In this document: positions 40,366 through 48,862 of the stretch, piece by piece
Numbering within the stretch: position 1 is the first letter of the stretch
How the letters are laid out: each line of letters begins with the position of its first letter
Source: Pseudomonas vlassakiae
GTDB lineage: Bacteria; Pseudomonadota; Gammaproteobacteria; Pseudomonadales; Pseudomonadaceae
Direction of reading: 5' to 3'
Length of the DNA stretch: 64,000 nucleotides
Assembly (NCBI RefSeq): GCF_014269035.2
Contig: NZ_JABWRP020000012.1
Location: forward strand, 140,388-204,387
Notes under the pieces: generated by a model
Databases searched by the model: none
Told to the model about the DNA's origin: nothing
The model's input: only the letters and a program-made list of their open reading frames with translations
Made by a program: the position numbers and the translations under genes

Positions 40366-41751
40366 TCAGTTGTCCAGCGCCACCCGCCCGGCAGCTTCAC
40401 GCTTGCGGTGCACCAGCAAGCCCGCCGCCACCACGCCAATGCTCAATAGCGCAGTCGCGATGATCTCGGCACGGTGATCCTCACGCAGCGCCATCACCGC
40501 CAGCACGGCAATGATGAAGGCGATGGTTGCCCAGGTCAGGCCAGGGAACAGCCACATCTTGAAGTCGATCTTCTCGCCGCGCGCTTCACGCTGGCTACGC
40601 ATGCGCAGTTGCGACACGGCAATCACCAGGTACACCAGCAGCGCGATGGCGCCAGAGCTGGCCAGCAGGAACTCGAACACCTGGGCGGGGGCCACGTAGT
40701 TGGCGAACACGCAGAGGAACGCGGCAGCGGTCGACAACAGCACGGCCACATGCGGGGTAGCCGCTTTGGTGGTGCGCTGGGCGATGGCCGGGGCGTCGCC
40801 ACGCTTGCTCAGCGAGAACAGCATGCGCGACGAGGTGTACAGCGCCGAGTTCAGGCAGCTGGTCACGGCAACCAGCACCACGATGTCGACGATCAGCTTG
40901 GCGTTCGGCACACCGATGCGGCTCAGCACGGTCTGGTAGGAACCGACTTCGGCCAGGGCCGGGTCGTTCCACGGTACCAGCGCAACGACGAGGAAGATCG
41001 ACACCAGGTAGAACAGGCAGATGCGCCAGATCACCGAGTTGGTTGCGCGGCTGATCTGCTTGCCCGGGTCTTTCGATTCGGCAGCGGCGATGGTGACGAT
41101 TTCGGTACCCATGAACGAGAACATGGTGGTCAGCATGGCCGCCAGCACCGCGCCCAGGCCGTTAGGCATGAAGCCCTGGGTATCGAACAGGTGCGAAGCG
41201 CCGCTCACCTGGCTGCTCGGCACGAAGCCAAACATGGCGATGCAGCCCACGACGATGAAGCCGATGATCGCCAGTACCTTGAGCAGGGCGAACCAGAACT
41301 CGAACTCACCGTAGTTCTTCACGCTGCACAGGTTGGTCAGGGTCAGCGCCAAGGTAATAAGAAGCGAGAAGGCCCACAGGTCCACCGACGGGAACCAGGC
41401 GTGAAGAATGGCCGCGGCGGCGTTGGCTTCCAGCGGAATCACCAGCACCCAGAACCACCAGTACAACCAGCCAATGGTAAAACCGGCCCAGCGGCCAATG
41501 GCGCGGTCGGCATAAGTGGAGAACGAGCCCGTATCCGGCGAGGCGATCGCCATTTCGCCGAGCATGCGCATCACCAGTACGACCAAGGTACCAGCGGCGG
41601 CGTAGGCCAGCAGCACGGCCGGGCCGGCAGCTGCGATGGCATGGCCGGAACCCACGAACAGACCGGCGCCGATAACGCCAGCAATGGACAGCATGGTGAC
41701 ATGCCGTTGTTTGAGCCCCTGAGCGAGGTCATTGGAATTGTTACCGCTCAT
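40366..41751 (-). CDS. gabP: Amino acid permease, GabP type
   Basis: A 461-residue, 12-helix transporter of the amino acid-polyamine family. The first helices carry HVTMLSIAGVIGAGLFVGSG, the GAGLF motif that binds the substrate backbone. It resembles GABA permeases of pseudomonads, but the exact substrate is not fixed by sequence. A perfect palindrome GGAGTGGACCACTCC (41769-41783) sits about 18-32 bases upstream of the ATG and may be an operator or fold over the translation start region. The gene shares its terminator with the convergent neighbour. Confidence 0.85.
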   Translation of the reverse strand: MSGNNSNDLAQGLKQRHVTMLSIAGVIGAGLFVGSGHAIAAAGPAVLLAYAAAGTLVVLVMRMLGEMAIASPDTGSFSTYADRAIGRWAGFTIGWLYWWFWVLVIPLEANAAAAILHAWFPSVDLWAFSLLITLALTLTNLCSVKNYGEFEFWFALLKVLAIIGFIVVGCIAMFGFVPSSQVSGASHLFDTQGFMPNGLGAVLAAMLTTMFSFMGTEIVTIAAAESKDPGKQISRATNSVIWRICLFYLVSIFLVVALVPWNDPALAEVGSYQTVLSRIGVPNAKLIVDIVVLVAVTSCLNSALYTSSRMLFSLSKRGDAPAIAQRTTKAATPHVAVLLSTAAAFLCVFANYVAPAQVFEFLLASSGAIALLVYLVIAVSQLRMRSQREARGEKIDFKMWLFPGLTWATIAFIIAVLAVMALREDHRAEIIATALLSIGVVAAGLLVHRKREAAGRVALDN

Positions 41752-42383
41752 TAAAACTACCTTTGTAAGGAGTGGACCACTCCGACTGCGTTAACAGAGC
41801 GCACCTGGGGTTGACCTAGGCGTCGCTGCAATCGGCGGCTTCGTACTGGCAATAACCGCGCCATGTGCTGAATACATTCGTCAGATCCTTCCACGAGCCT
41901 TCTAACGGTGCGGGTTGCAGGGCATTCGGCCAACCTCTGTCCGAAAGGGCGCCAAACAACCCTGTTGCGTCCGGATTACGGAAATACCCACTTACAAACG
42001 CACCAAAGGTGCTCCACGGTAACACCTTTGCACCGGCGCAAAGCACAAAAGCGCAACCTGCAGGTACAACCCTCCTCGCCGACTTCGATAGGCTACGGTC
42101 GCACCCGCAGCAGCGGGCCAGACCCGCGAGTGGTCTGAAAGCGCTTCCCAGTGCCGGCCAAAACTGGCACCATCGCGCCTTTTTTCATCAAGGCTACGGC
42201 GCTGGGCGAGACCCTTTGCGGACATCTGCGCGACGTTGCGCTGCAACGATGCGACAAACTGCCCCGGCAACGCCTTGAGCCCCCTGCGACCCTGTTGGCC
42301 GTCTATTGCCGCTATGCTAGCGTGGCGCTCGCCAGGAAGGCCGCCAACAGCTGGGAACGCACCCGATCACATGAGGACCGCAC
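41752..42383. other. Long intergenic region between gabP and the amino acid ABC operon
   Basis: 632 bases divergent between two transporter operons. It holds the gabP upstream palindrome (41769-41783), a hairpin CAAAGGTG/CACCTTTG at 42004-42030, and a possible -10 TATGCT near 42313 for the ABC operon. A 76-codon frame on the minus strand (42046 to 41816) has atypical codon use and no recognisable family. I cannot support a gene here. Confidence 0.5.
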
Positions 42384-43157
42384 ATGGCCCAGGCCACGCC
42401 CGCGCTGGAAATCCGCAATCTGCACAAACGCTACGGCGAGCAGGAAATTCTCAAGGGCATTTCGCTGACCGCGCGCGACGGTGACGTGATCTCCATCCTG
42501 GGGTCGTCCGGCTCCGGCAAGTCCACCCTGCTGCGCTGCATCAACCTGCTGGAAAACCCCCACCAGGGTGAAATCCTCGTCGCCGGCGAGAGCCTCAAGC
42601 TCAAGCCCGCCAAGAACGGTGACCTGATCGCCGCCGACAATCGCCAGATCAACCGCCTGCGCAGCGAGATCGGCTTCGTCTTCCAGAACTTCAACCTGTG
42701 GCCACACATGTCGATCCTCGACAACATCATCGAGGCGCCGCGTCGCGTGCTCGGCCAGAGCAGGGCCGAAGCCATCGAAGCCGCCGAAGCGCTGTTGAAC
42801 AAGGTCGGCATCCACGACAAGCGCCACAGCTACCCCGCCCAGCTTTCCGGTGGCCAGCAACAACGCGCTGCCATCGCCCGCACCCTGGCCATGAAGCCCA
42901 AGGTCATCCTGTTCGACGAGCCGACCTCGGCGCTCGACCCGGAAATGGTCCAGGAAGTGCTTAACGTTATCCGCGCACTGGCCGAAGAAGGCCGTACCAT
43001 GCTGCTGGTGACGCACGAGATGAACTTTGCCCGCCAGGTGTCCAGTGAAGTGGTCTTCCTGCACCAGGGCCTGGTTGAAGAGCAAGGATCGCCGCAGCAG
43101 GTCTTCGAGAACCCGACCTCGGCGCGTTGCAAGCAATTCATGTCCAGCCACCGCTAA
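42384..43157 (+). CDS. Basic amino acid ABC transporter ATPase (HisP/AotP type)
   Basis: A 257-residue ATPase of the polar amino acid uptake family. Walker A is GSSGSGKST, the Q-loop QNFNLWPHMS, the signature LSGGQQQRAAIARTLA and Walker B KVILFDEPTSALDPE. It is the first gene of a four-gene uptake operon; the ATPase-first order and the similarity to HisP place it with lysine/arginine/ornithine/histidine importers. It is followed by the binding protein after 11 bases. Confidence 0.93.
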   Translation: MAQATPALEIRNLHKRYGEQEILKGISLTARDGDVISILGSSGSGKSTLLRCINLLENPHQGEILVAGESLKLKPAKNGDLIAADNRQINRLRSEIGFVFQNFNLWPHMSILDNIIEAPRRVLGQSRAEAIEAAEALLNKVGIHDKRHSYPAQLSGGQQQRAAIARTLAMKPKVILFDEPTSALDPEMVQEVLNVIRALAEEGRTMLLVTHEMNFARQVSSEVVFLHQGLVEEQGSPQQVFENPTSARCKQFMSSHR

Positions 43158-43168
43158 CGGAGCAATAC

Positions 43169-43921
43169 ATGCACATTTACAAGAAGTTCCTCCTGGCAGC
43201 CGCTGCCACCCTGGTGATGTCGGCAAACGCCATGGCCGCGGAAAAACTGCGCATGGGTATCGAAGCCGCCTACCCACCGTTCAACAACAAGGATGCCAGC
43301 GGTAACGTCGTCGGCTTCGACAAGGACATCGGCGACGCCCTGTGCGCCAAGATGAAGGTCGAGTGCGACGTGGTCACCTCCGACTGGGACGGCATCATCC
43401 CGGCCCTGAATGCCAAGAAGTTCGACTTCCTGGTGTCGTCGCTGTCGATCACCGACGAGCGCAAGCAGGCGGTCGACTTCACCGACCCGTACTACTCCAA
43501 CAAGCTGCAGTTCATCGCGCCGAAGAACGTCGACTTCAAGACCGACAAGGCGTCGCTCAAAGGCAAGGTGATCGGCACCCAGCGCGCTACCCTGGCGGGC
43601 ACCTGGCTGGAAGACAACTACGGCAACGACGTAGAGATCAAGCTGTACGACACCCAGGAAAACGCCTACCTGGACCTGGTGTCCGGCCGCATCGACGGCA
43701 TCCTGGCCGACAAGTACGTGCAGTACGAGTGGCTCAAGAGCAAGGACGGCATGAACTTCGAGTTCAAGGGCGAGCCAGTGGTCGACAGCGACAAGATCGG
43801 CATCGCCGTGCGCAAGGGTGACCCGCTGCGTGAGAAGCTGAACAAGGCCTTGGCGGAAATCAAGGCTGACGGTACGTACAAGAAGATCAACGACAAGTAC
43901 TTCCCATTCAGCATCGAATGA
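43169..43921 (+). CDS. Periplasmic basic amino acid binding protein (HisJ/LAO/AotJ type)
   Basis: A 250-residue binding protein with a signal peptide to about residue 23 (LMSANAMAA-like end). The two cysteines in LCAKMKVECDVV match the LAO/HisJ disulfide, and SSLSITDERKQAVDFTDPYY carries the ligand-binding Ser-Thr and Asp region. Likely ligands are arginine, ornithine, lysine or histidine. I chose the ATG at 43169 because it follows GGAGCA and gives a normal signal peptide; the earlier frame start lies inside the ATPase gene. Confidence 0.92.
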   Translation: MHIYKKFLLAAAATLVMSANAMAAEKLRMGIEAAYPPFNNKDASGNVVGFDKDIGDALCAKMKVECDVVTSDWDGIIPALNAKKFDFLVSSLSITDERKQAVDFTDPYYSNKLQFIAPKNVDFKTDKASLKGKVIGTQRATLAGTWLEDNYGNDVEIKLYDTQENAYLDLVSGRIDGILADKYVQYEWLKSKDGMNFEFKGEPVVDSDKIGIAVRKGDPLREKLNKALAEIKADGTYKKINDKYFPFSIE

Positions 43922-43975
43922 TCCGCTCCGACCTGCGCGCCCCTGGGGCGCGCAGGTCCCTAGAATGACCTGCCC

Positions 43976-44668
43976 ATGAATATCGACCTGCACGGATTCG
44001 GTCCGGCCATGATGGCTGGCACCCTGATGACCGTAAAACTGGCGCTCTGCGCCCTGTTGCTGGGGCTGGTCCTGGGCCTGCTCGGCGCCCTGGCCAAGAC
44101 TTCCACGATCAAGCCGCTGCAATGGCTTGGCGGTTTCTACTCGACCCTGGTGCGCGGCGTGCCCGAGCTGCTCTGGGTTCTGCTCATCTACTTCGGCACC
44201 GTCGGCCTGATGAACAGCCTCGGCGAAGCCCTGAACATGCCGGGCCTCGAGCTGAGCGCCTTCGCTGCCGGCGTCATCGCCCTGGGCCTGTGCTTCGGCG
44301 CCTATGCCACCGAAGTGTTCCGCGGCGCGATCCTGGCGATTCCCAAGGGCCACCGTGAGGCCGGCCTGGCACTGGGCCTGTCCAAGGGCCGCATCCTGTC
44401 GCGGATCATCCTGCCACAGATGTGGCGCATTGCCCTGCCTGGCCTGGGCAACCTGTTCATGATCCTGATGAAGGACACCGCACTGGTGTCGGTGATCGGC
44501 CTGGAAGAAATCATGCGCCACGCGCAGATCGGCGTGACCGTGACCAAGGAGCCGTTCACCTTCTACATGGTCGCCGCCTGTATCTATCTGAGCCTCACGA
44601 TCATCGCCATGACCGGCATGCACTTCATGGAAAAACGTGCCGCTCGCGGCTTTGCGAGGGCTGAATAA
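43976..44668 (+). CDS. Basic amino acid ABC transporter permease (HisQ/AotQ type)
   Basis: A 230-residue permease with five predicted helices and the coupling motif IPKGHREAGLALGLSKGRIL. It pairs with the next gene to form the membrane channel. Its TAA stop overlaps the next ATG (TAATG). The 55-base gap after the binding-protein gene contains a small GC hairpin (GCGCGCCCCTGGGGCGCGC) that could favour excess binding protein. Confidence 0.92.
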   Translation: MNIDLHGFGPAMMAGTLMTVKLALCALLLGLVLGLLGALAKTSTIKPLQWLGGFYSTLVRGVPELLWVLLIYFGTVGLMNSLGEALNMPGLELSAFAAGVIALGLCFGAYATEVFRGAILAIPKGHREAGLALGLSKGRILSRIILPQMWRIALPGLGNLFMILMKDTALVSVIGLEEIMRHAQIGVTVTKEPFTFYMVAACIYLSLTIIAMTGMHFMEKRAARGFARAE

Positions 44669-45357
44669 TGAATTGGGAAGTCATCATCAAGTGGCTGCCG
44701 CGCCTGGCCCAGGGCGCGACCCTGACCCTGGAGCTGGTGGCCATCGCCGTGGTTGCCGGGTTGATCCTGGCCATCCCGCTGGGCATCGCCCGCTCGTCGC
44801 GCCACTGGTACGTGCGCGCCGTGCCGTTCAGCTACATTTTCTTCTTCCGCGGCACGCCGCTGCTGGTGCAGCTGTTCCTGGTCTACTACGGCCTGGCGCA
44901 GTTCGACGCAGTGCGCTCGAGCAGCCTGTGGCCGTACCTGCGCGATCCGTTCTGGTGCACGGTGCTGACCATGACCCTGCACACCGCCGCCTACATCGCC
45001 GAGATTCTGCGCGGTGCGCTGCAGTCGATCCCCAAGGGTGAAATCGAAGCCGCACGGGCACTGGGTATGTCGCGAGGCAAGACGCTGTTCTACATCATGC
45101 TGCCACGCGCCTCGCGCATCGGCCTGCCGGCCTACAGCAACGAAGTGATCCTGATGCTCAAGGCCAGTGCCCTGGCCAGTACCGTGACCCTGCTGGAACT
45201 GACCGGCATGGCCCGTACGATCATTGCCCGGACCTACCTGCCAGTGGAAATCTTCTTCGCTGCCGGGGTGTTCTACCTGGTGATCTCGTTCGTGCTGGTG
45301 CAAGGCTTCAAGCTGCTGGAGCGCTGGTTGCGCGTAGACGCCTGCCAGGGTCGATAA
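44668..45357 (+). CDS. Basic amino acid ABC transporter permease (HisM/AotM type)
   Basis: A 229-residue permease, partner of the preceding one, with coupling motif IPKGEIEAARALGMSRGKTL and five helices. The Arg/Gly motif FFFRGTPLLVQLFLVYYG is typical of HisM-type subunits. It ends the uptake operon and is followed by a REP pair. Confidence 0.93.
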   Translation: MNWEVIIKWLPRLAQGATLTLELVAIAVVAGLILAIPLGIARSSRHWYVRAVPFSYIFFFRGTPLLVQLFLVYYGLAQFDAVRSSSLWPYLRDPFWCTVLTMTLHTAAYIAEILRGALQSIPKGEIEAARALGMSRGKTLFYIMLPRASRIGLPAYSNEVILMLKASALASTVTLLELTGMARTIIARTYLPVEIFFAAGVFYLVISFVLVQGFKLLERWLRVDACQGR

Positions 45358-45370
45358 ACCTACACTGCCG

Positions 45371-45460
45371 TCTTCGCGGGTAAACCCGCTCCCACAGGGA
45401 TCCCCACTGCCTCGAGGCCTGTGGTGAACCCTGTAGGAGCGGGTTTACCCGCGATAGGGT
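45371..45460. repeat. Inverted REP pair
   Basis: TTCGCGGGTAAACCCGCTCC at about 45372 and GGAGCGGGTTTACCCGCGAT ending at about 45456, between two co-directional genes that probably belong to separate transcripts. Confidence 0.8.
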
Positions 45461-45493
45461 CCTGAAAAACACCACCCATCTCAAACCCGCCCC

Positions 45494-46699
45494 ATGTCCA
45501 CCTACCTCCACAGCCACCAGTTGCACGACCGCTTCCAGGCCCTCGACCAGTTCCTGACCGAGCACCAGTCGCTGTGGAAACCCCGGCCCTTCACCGTTCT
45601 GCGCCTGGACTGGGAAACCGAATACCCCGAACTCGCCGCCCACCTGCGCCAGTGCACCCTGGCCGACGCCGAAGCCGACATCGACCCGCAAGGCCTACCG
45701 GCCCCGTTCCCGCAACTGGCTGCAGAAGCCCGGCAACTGTCGGCCCTGGGCGAACTCCCCGACAATGGCCTGCCTGCCGCCGGGCAGCGCCTCAACGTCG
45801 CCGTTCCCGGCCGCAAATGGCAGCAGATCGAAGCCTTCAGCCGCCGCCTGGGCTTTCGCGAGCAGACCCGTCACTGGCTAGACTGGTGCTCCGGCAAAGG
45901 CCACCTCGGCCGCCGTCTGCTACAACCCGGCCAGCAGCTCACCTGCCTGGAATACAACCCTGAGCTGGTGGCCGCCGGCCAGTCCCTGAGCGATCACCAT
46001 CACCTGCCCGCGACCCATGTCCACCAGGATGTGATGGCTGCCAGCAGCACCCTCCACCTGAACCACGAGAAAAGCGTGGTCGCCCTGCACGCGTGCGGCG
46101 AGCTGCACGTACACCTGCTGCGCCAGGCCAGCCAGCAAGGTTGCCGACACCTGGCCGTGGCCCCCTGTTGCTACAACCGCATCCCGGGCGAGCACTATCA
46201 GCCGTTATCCACAGCCGCGCAGAACTCCCCACTGCAGCTGAGCATGATCGACCTGGGCCTGCCGCTGAACGAAGCCGTCACCGCCAGCACCCGCGTGCGC
46301 CATCAGCGCGACTGCTCCATGGCACGGCGCCTGGGCTTCGACCTGCTGCAGCGCGAACAGCGCCAGTGTGATCAATACCTGCCCACCCCTTCGCTGCCGA
46401 TCGCCTGGCTGGACAAGCCTTTCGAGCAATACTGCCGTGAGTTGGCCGAGCTGCGCGAGGTCGAGCTCAGGGGTAATCCGGACTGGGCGGCGCTGGAGGC
46501 GGCTGGCTGGCAACGCCTGGCCGAGGTGCGCAACCTCGAACGCCTGCGTAACCTGTTCCGCCGCCCGCTGGAGCTATGGCTGGTGCTCGACCGCGCCCTG
46601 TTCCTCGAAGAACAGGGCTACTCCGTGCGCCTGGGTACTTTCTGCGACTACCCGCTCACGCCACGTAACCTGCTGCTGCTGGCCGAACGTTGCCGTTAG
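45494..46699 (+). CDS. SAM-dependent methyltransferase (PF13679-like)
   Basis: A 401-residue cytoplasmic protein. A class I methyltransferase core lies in the middle: motif I WLDWCSGKGHLGRRLL near 135, motif III/IV around VVALHACGELHVHLLRQA, then VAPCCYNRIPGEHYQ. The CCYN motif recalls the PCC-containing methyltransferases of COG-type domain PF13679. The N-terminal 120 residues and the C-terminal 130 residues are helical and of unknown role. Substrate unknown. It is monocistronic and ends at a hairpin. Confidence 0.82.
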   Translation: MSTYLHSHQLHDRFQALDQFLTEHQSLWKPRPFTVLRLDWETEYPELAAHLRQCTLADAEADIDPQGLPAPFPQLAAEARQLSALGELPDNGLPAAGQRLNVAVPGRKWQQIEAFSRRLGFREQTRHWLDWCSGKGHLGRRLLQPGQQLTCLEYNPELVAAGQSLSDHHHLPATHVHQDVMAASSTLHLNHEKSVVALHACGELHVHLLRQASQQGCRHLAVAPCCYNRIPGEHYQPLSTAAQNSPLQLSMIDLGLPLNEAVTASTRVRHQRDCSMARRLGFDLLQREQRQCDQYLPTPSLPIAWLDKPFEQYCRELAELREVELRGNPDWAALEAAGWQRLAEVRNLERLRNLFRRPLELWLVLDRALFLEEQGYSVRLGTFCDYPLTPRNLLLLAERCR

Positions 46700-46752
46700 C
46701 CGCAGTACAACCTGTGGATAACTCTGTGAACAAGCTTTTGATGACTGGATGG

Positions 46753-46784
46753 AGCCAAGCGCTATTTCAAGCGCTTGGCTTATT
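46753..46784 (+). terminator. Hairpin after the methyltransferase gene
   Basis: AGCCAAGCGC, eight-base loop, GCGCTTGGCT followed by TATTCC: 10-bp perfect stem with a weak T tract. The 400 bases from here to the lipoprotein gene otherwise show only a half-REP (near 46960) and a possible -10 TATCAT at about 46993. Confidence 0.65.
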
Positions 46785-47102
46785 CCAGAACGGGCCTCAA
46801 GCCCAATAAAAACAGGTGTTTGCGCAAAGACCGGCGGTACGCAGAAGCGGCATGCCTTTCGCGCACGGCGGCAATGCCTCTTGTGCATAAACAAAAATTC
46901 GATTAGGCAACTTCCCCCCAGGCATGCCCAGAAATTGCGCCTGATTGCACACCCTGAGGGAGCGGGTTCACCCGCGTAGAGGCGCGACGGTGTATCATCC
47001 GCCCCCCAAATCATTAAAAAGCTACGTCGCACGCTGCCCGCCAGCCCTGCGACCGTCTGGCGTTGCGCCAGAATCGACAATGGACTAACGGACTACACCA
47101 TC

Positions 47103-47351
47103 GTGACCCAAGCCAAATCCCTTGCCCTGCTGGCCTTCACCCTGACCCTGGGCGCCTGCGCCAGCGATCCTGCCCCGCAGCCGGTCAGCAACCTGGACTG
47201 GAACACTCCCGGCATGCAGCTGGGCGGCGACAACGGCCTGCCCCTGCGCGTCGAAAGCCCGTGCCGCAAGCGCGGCTGCGATAACGACAAGCTGTTTTTC
47301 AACCCCGGCAAGACCGAGCCGAACGTCAACACCATTCACCGCGGCTGGTAA
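47103..47351 (+). CDS. Small lipoprotein
   Basis: An 82-residue predicted outer-membrane or periplasmic lipoprotein of unknown function. The signal peptide SLALLAFTLTLGACAS ends with the lipobox LGAC (Cys19). The mature part is short, polar and holds a CRKRGC pair of cysteines. A GTG start is used, since no ATG precedes the signal peptide in frame. It lies just upstream of the tRNA-Thr promoter. Confidence 0.75.
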   Translation: MTQAKSLALLAFTLTLGACASDPAPQPVSNLDWNTPGMQLGGDNGLPLRVESPCRKRGCDNDKLFFNPGKTEPNVNTIHRGW

Positions 47352-47409
47352 GAAAATATCCTTTTGGGCCGGTGACTTAGGCTATTTTCAAGCTTTCGCA
47401 AGGAAGTGG

Positions 47410-47437
47410 TTTACAGGCGCCAACCGATCGTTATAAT
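47410..47437 (+). promoter_or_regulatory. Sigma-70 promoter of tRNA-Thr
   Basis: TTTACA at 47410-47415 and TATAAT at 47432-47437 with a 16-bp spacer, 11 bases before the tRNA 5' end. Confidence 0.75.
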
Positions 47438-47448
47438 GACGCCCCACT

Positions 47449-47524
<76 letters not shown>

Positions 47525-47535
47525 TACGCAGTATC

Positions 47536-47567
47536 AAAAAAGGCTCACCGAAAGGTGGGCCTTTTTT
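47536..47567. terminator. Intrinsic terminator after tRNA-Thr
   Basis: AAAAAAGGCTCACC, loop GAAA, GGTGGGCCTTTTTT: stem with T6. It can also end the minus-strand DUF2442 transcript. Confidence 0.85.
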
Positions 47568-47595
47568 GTTTTCACATGCTTGAAACGACTGCCTA

Positions 47596-48048
47596 TCAGG
47601 CAGCTTTCTGCTCCAACATCTCCCAACCTAAACAAGCCAGCGCTAACGTACGCGGCACCGCTTCACGTCCACTGCTGTAGCGGCTAATACTGCGCGCACT
47701 AACCCCCAGCGCTTCGGCTGCCTGGTCGAGCGTCATCCTGTGTCGCAGACGCCAGCGAATGAAGATTCGCGTGTTCTCATCAGGAGCGGTCTGGGCGAGA
47801 GCGTCCAGTAACAAAGTGTCGGCACCAATCTGAATATCCAGCTCCGGCCATTCCACTGACCACCCCCCATCACCCAACGCCACACCCTCGAACGCTTCAC
47901 GCTTAGCCAGTGGCGCCAATCCGGGATAAGCCCCAAACGCGTCGCTCATATCCAGGGTGAACTGTTGACCATTGGTAAAGATCAGTTCGAGGCAGGCGCC
48001 CGAGCGAGGCTGAACAGCCCGCAAGCGGGGACGTTTCATCGATGCCAT
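47596..48048 (-). CDS. DUF2442 protein with C-terminal helix-turn-helix
   Basis: A 150-residue protein. The N-terminal half is DUF2442 (LRAVQPRSGACLELIFTNGQ, then SDAFGAYPGLAPLAKREAF). The C-terminal half is a helix-turn-helix (RMTLDQAAEALGVSARSISRY). Such proteins are encoded with DUF4160 proteins in pairs that resemble toxin-antitoxin modules; a DNA-binding antitoxin-like role is inferred. I chose the ATG at 48048 because AAGGAG lies eight bases upstream. It overlaps the original end of the DUF4160 gene. Confidence 0.8.
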   Translation of the reverse strand: MASMKRPRLRAVQPRSGACLELIFTNGQQFTLDMSDAFGAYPGLAPLAKREAFEGVALGDGGWSVEWPELDIQIGADTLLLDALAQTAPDENTRIFIRWRLRHRMTLDQAAEALGVSARSISRYSSGREAVPRTLALACLGWEMLEQKAA

Positions 48049-48284
48049 TTCATCCACTCCTTCAATAGATTGGCCTGATTGGCCGCGACTCACGCTAGGG
48101 CCTCTTGCATTACTTTGGCAGGTGCTCTGCCCTGCGTAACAGTCACACTTTCAAGACTGATCACCACGTCCACCCCACCTCCCGTAAGGTGCACGTGAGG
48201 TAGCAGATGGTCCCTTTCCCTTAGCTCGATACGATACTTTTCGCGAATCGGTATTTGGTAGACATGGCTCGACCGTATCGCCAA
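48036..48284 (-). pseudogene. DUF4160 gene truncated by an opal codon
   Basis: The minus-strand frame encodes a DUF4160 protein (EKYRIELRERDHLLPHVHL, then GRAPAKVMQEALA), then meets TGA at 48092-48090. The same frame continues as V-A-A-N-Q-A-N-L-L-K-E-W-M-K-W-H-R to a second TGA at 48038-48036, exactly the tail expected of the family (EALAW followed by a helix). A single TGG-to-TGA change explains the break. No in-frame ATG is found: a TTG at 48284 is the only plausible start and a TGA lies five codons before it, so the 5' end may also be damaged. Confidence 0.75.
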
Positions 48285-48496
48285 TTTGGCGATACATCAA
48301 GGAGCGGCTGGTTAGCCTTGAATGCTCGAACAAACCTTTGCAAAACGAGCAGCCCCACGTCACGGGTAAGCGGAAAGCTGTGAGGCACCGCGCGACGAGT
48401 GGCGAAGATCGAACATCCACAGGTGGGCATAATGGCATCGCCTTAGCGATTTACCCGCCCATCCGTTTTTTAATCCGCCTTGCGAGCCCCTGTGCA

Positions 48497-48688
48497 ATGA
48501 ATGCCGAAATCCGTTACTCGATCATCCTGGAGCACACCGCCGAAGTGCTGCTTGCCAATGCCTCCATGGCGCAGGTCGAGGAATTCTGGGATGCCAACGA
48601 CGCGCGCTATTTTGGCTTGCACATGGAAGACCCGTGCGGCTCGCATGTGCGCGTCATGGTCACCGATGAGATACCAGAGGACGAGTAG
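48497..48688 (+). CDS. Small hypothetical protein
   Basis: A 63-residue acidic protein starting MNAEIRYSIILEHTAEVLL and ending in DEIPEDE. I do not recognise it. It has no signal peptide or membrane helix, and composition and codon use look like a real gene. The open frame extends upstream but without a convincing start. It lies between the DUF4160 remnant and a REP cluster. Function unknown. Confidence 0.6.
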   Translation: MNAEIRYSIILEHTAEVLLANASMAQVEEFWDANDARYFGLHMEDPCGSHVRVMVTDEIPEDE

Positions 48689-48699
48689 TCTTGCGCATG

Positions 48700-48856
48700 T
48701 CTGTAGGAGCGGATTTAGCCGCCGAAGCAGGCACTGCGGTGGATGGCACGGGCTTCGCCCGTGTTCGCGGGCAAGCCCGCTCCTACAGGGATCGCGTCGA
48801 TTTCAGGGTCTGTGCAAGACAGTTGCCCCCACAAAGTGGGGCCGCTTAGCGGCCCC
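48700..48856. repeat. REP cluster and hairpin downstream of the TonB receptor gene
   Basis: A REP pair (CTGTAGGAGCGGATTTAGCC at 48701; GGGCAAGCCCGCTCCTACAG ending near 48788) encloses a perfect CACGGGC/GCCCGTG hairpin (48748-48764). A further GGGGCCGC-TTA-GCGGCCCC stem lies at 48838-48856, seven bases beyond the receptor stop, and probably ends its transcript. Confidence 0.75.
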
Positions 48857-48862
48857 AATTGA

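Noticed and set aside
41816..42046. A 76-codon minus-strand frame between gabP and the ABC operon (Trp-rich, ends CQYEAADCSDA)
   Set aside because: No ribosome site, codon use unlike the neighbours (low GC at third positions) and no recognisable family. It could be a decayed gene but I cannot support it.
42162..42185. CTGGCACCATCGCGCC as a sigma-54 promoter for the amino acid ABC operon
   Set aside because: The GG and GC elements are nine bases apart, not ten, and the TTGC part is absent.
46205..46721. DnaA boxes at 46205 and 46713 as an origin-like cluster
   Set aside because: Only two boxes in opposite orientation 500 bases apart, one inside a coding region; no AT-rich unwinding element and no origin genes.
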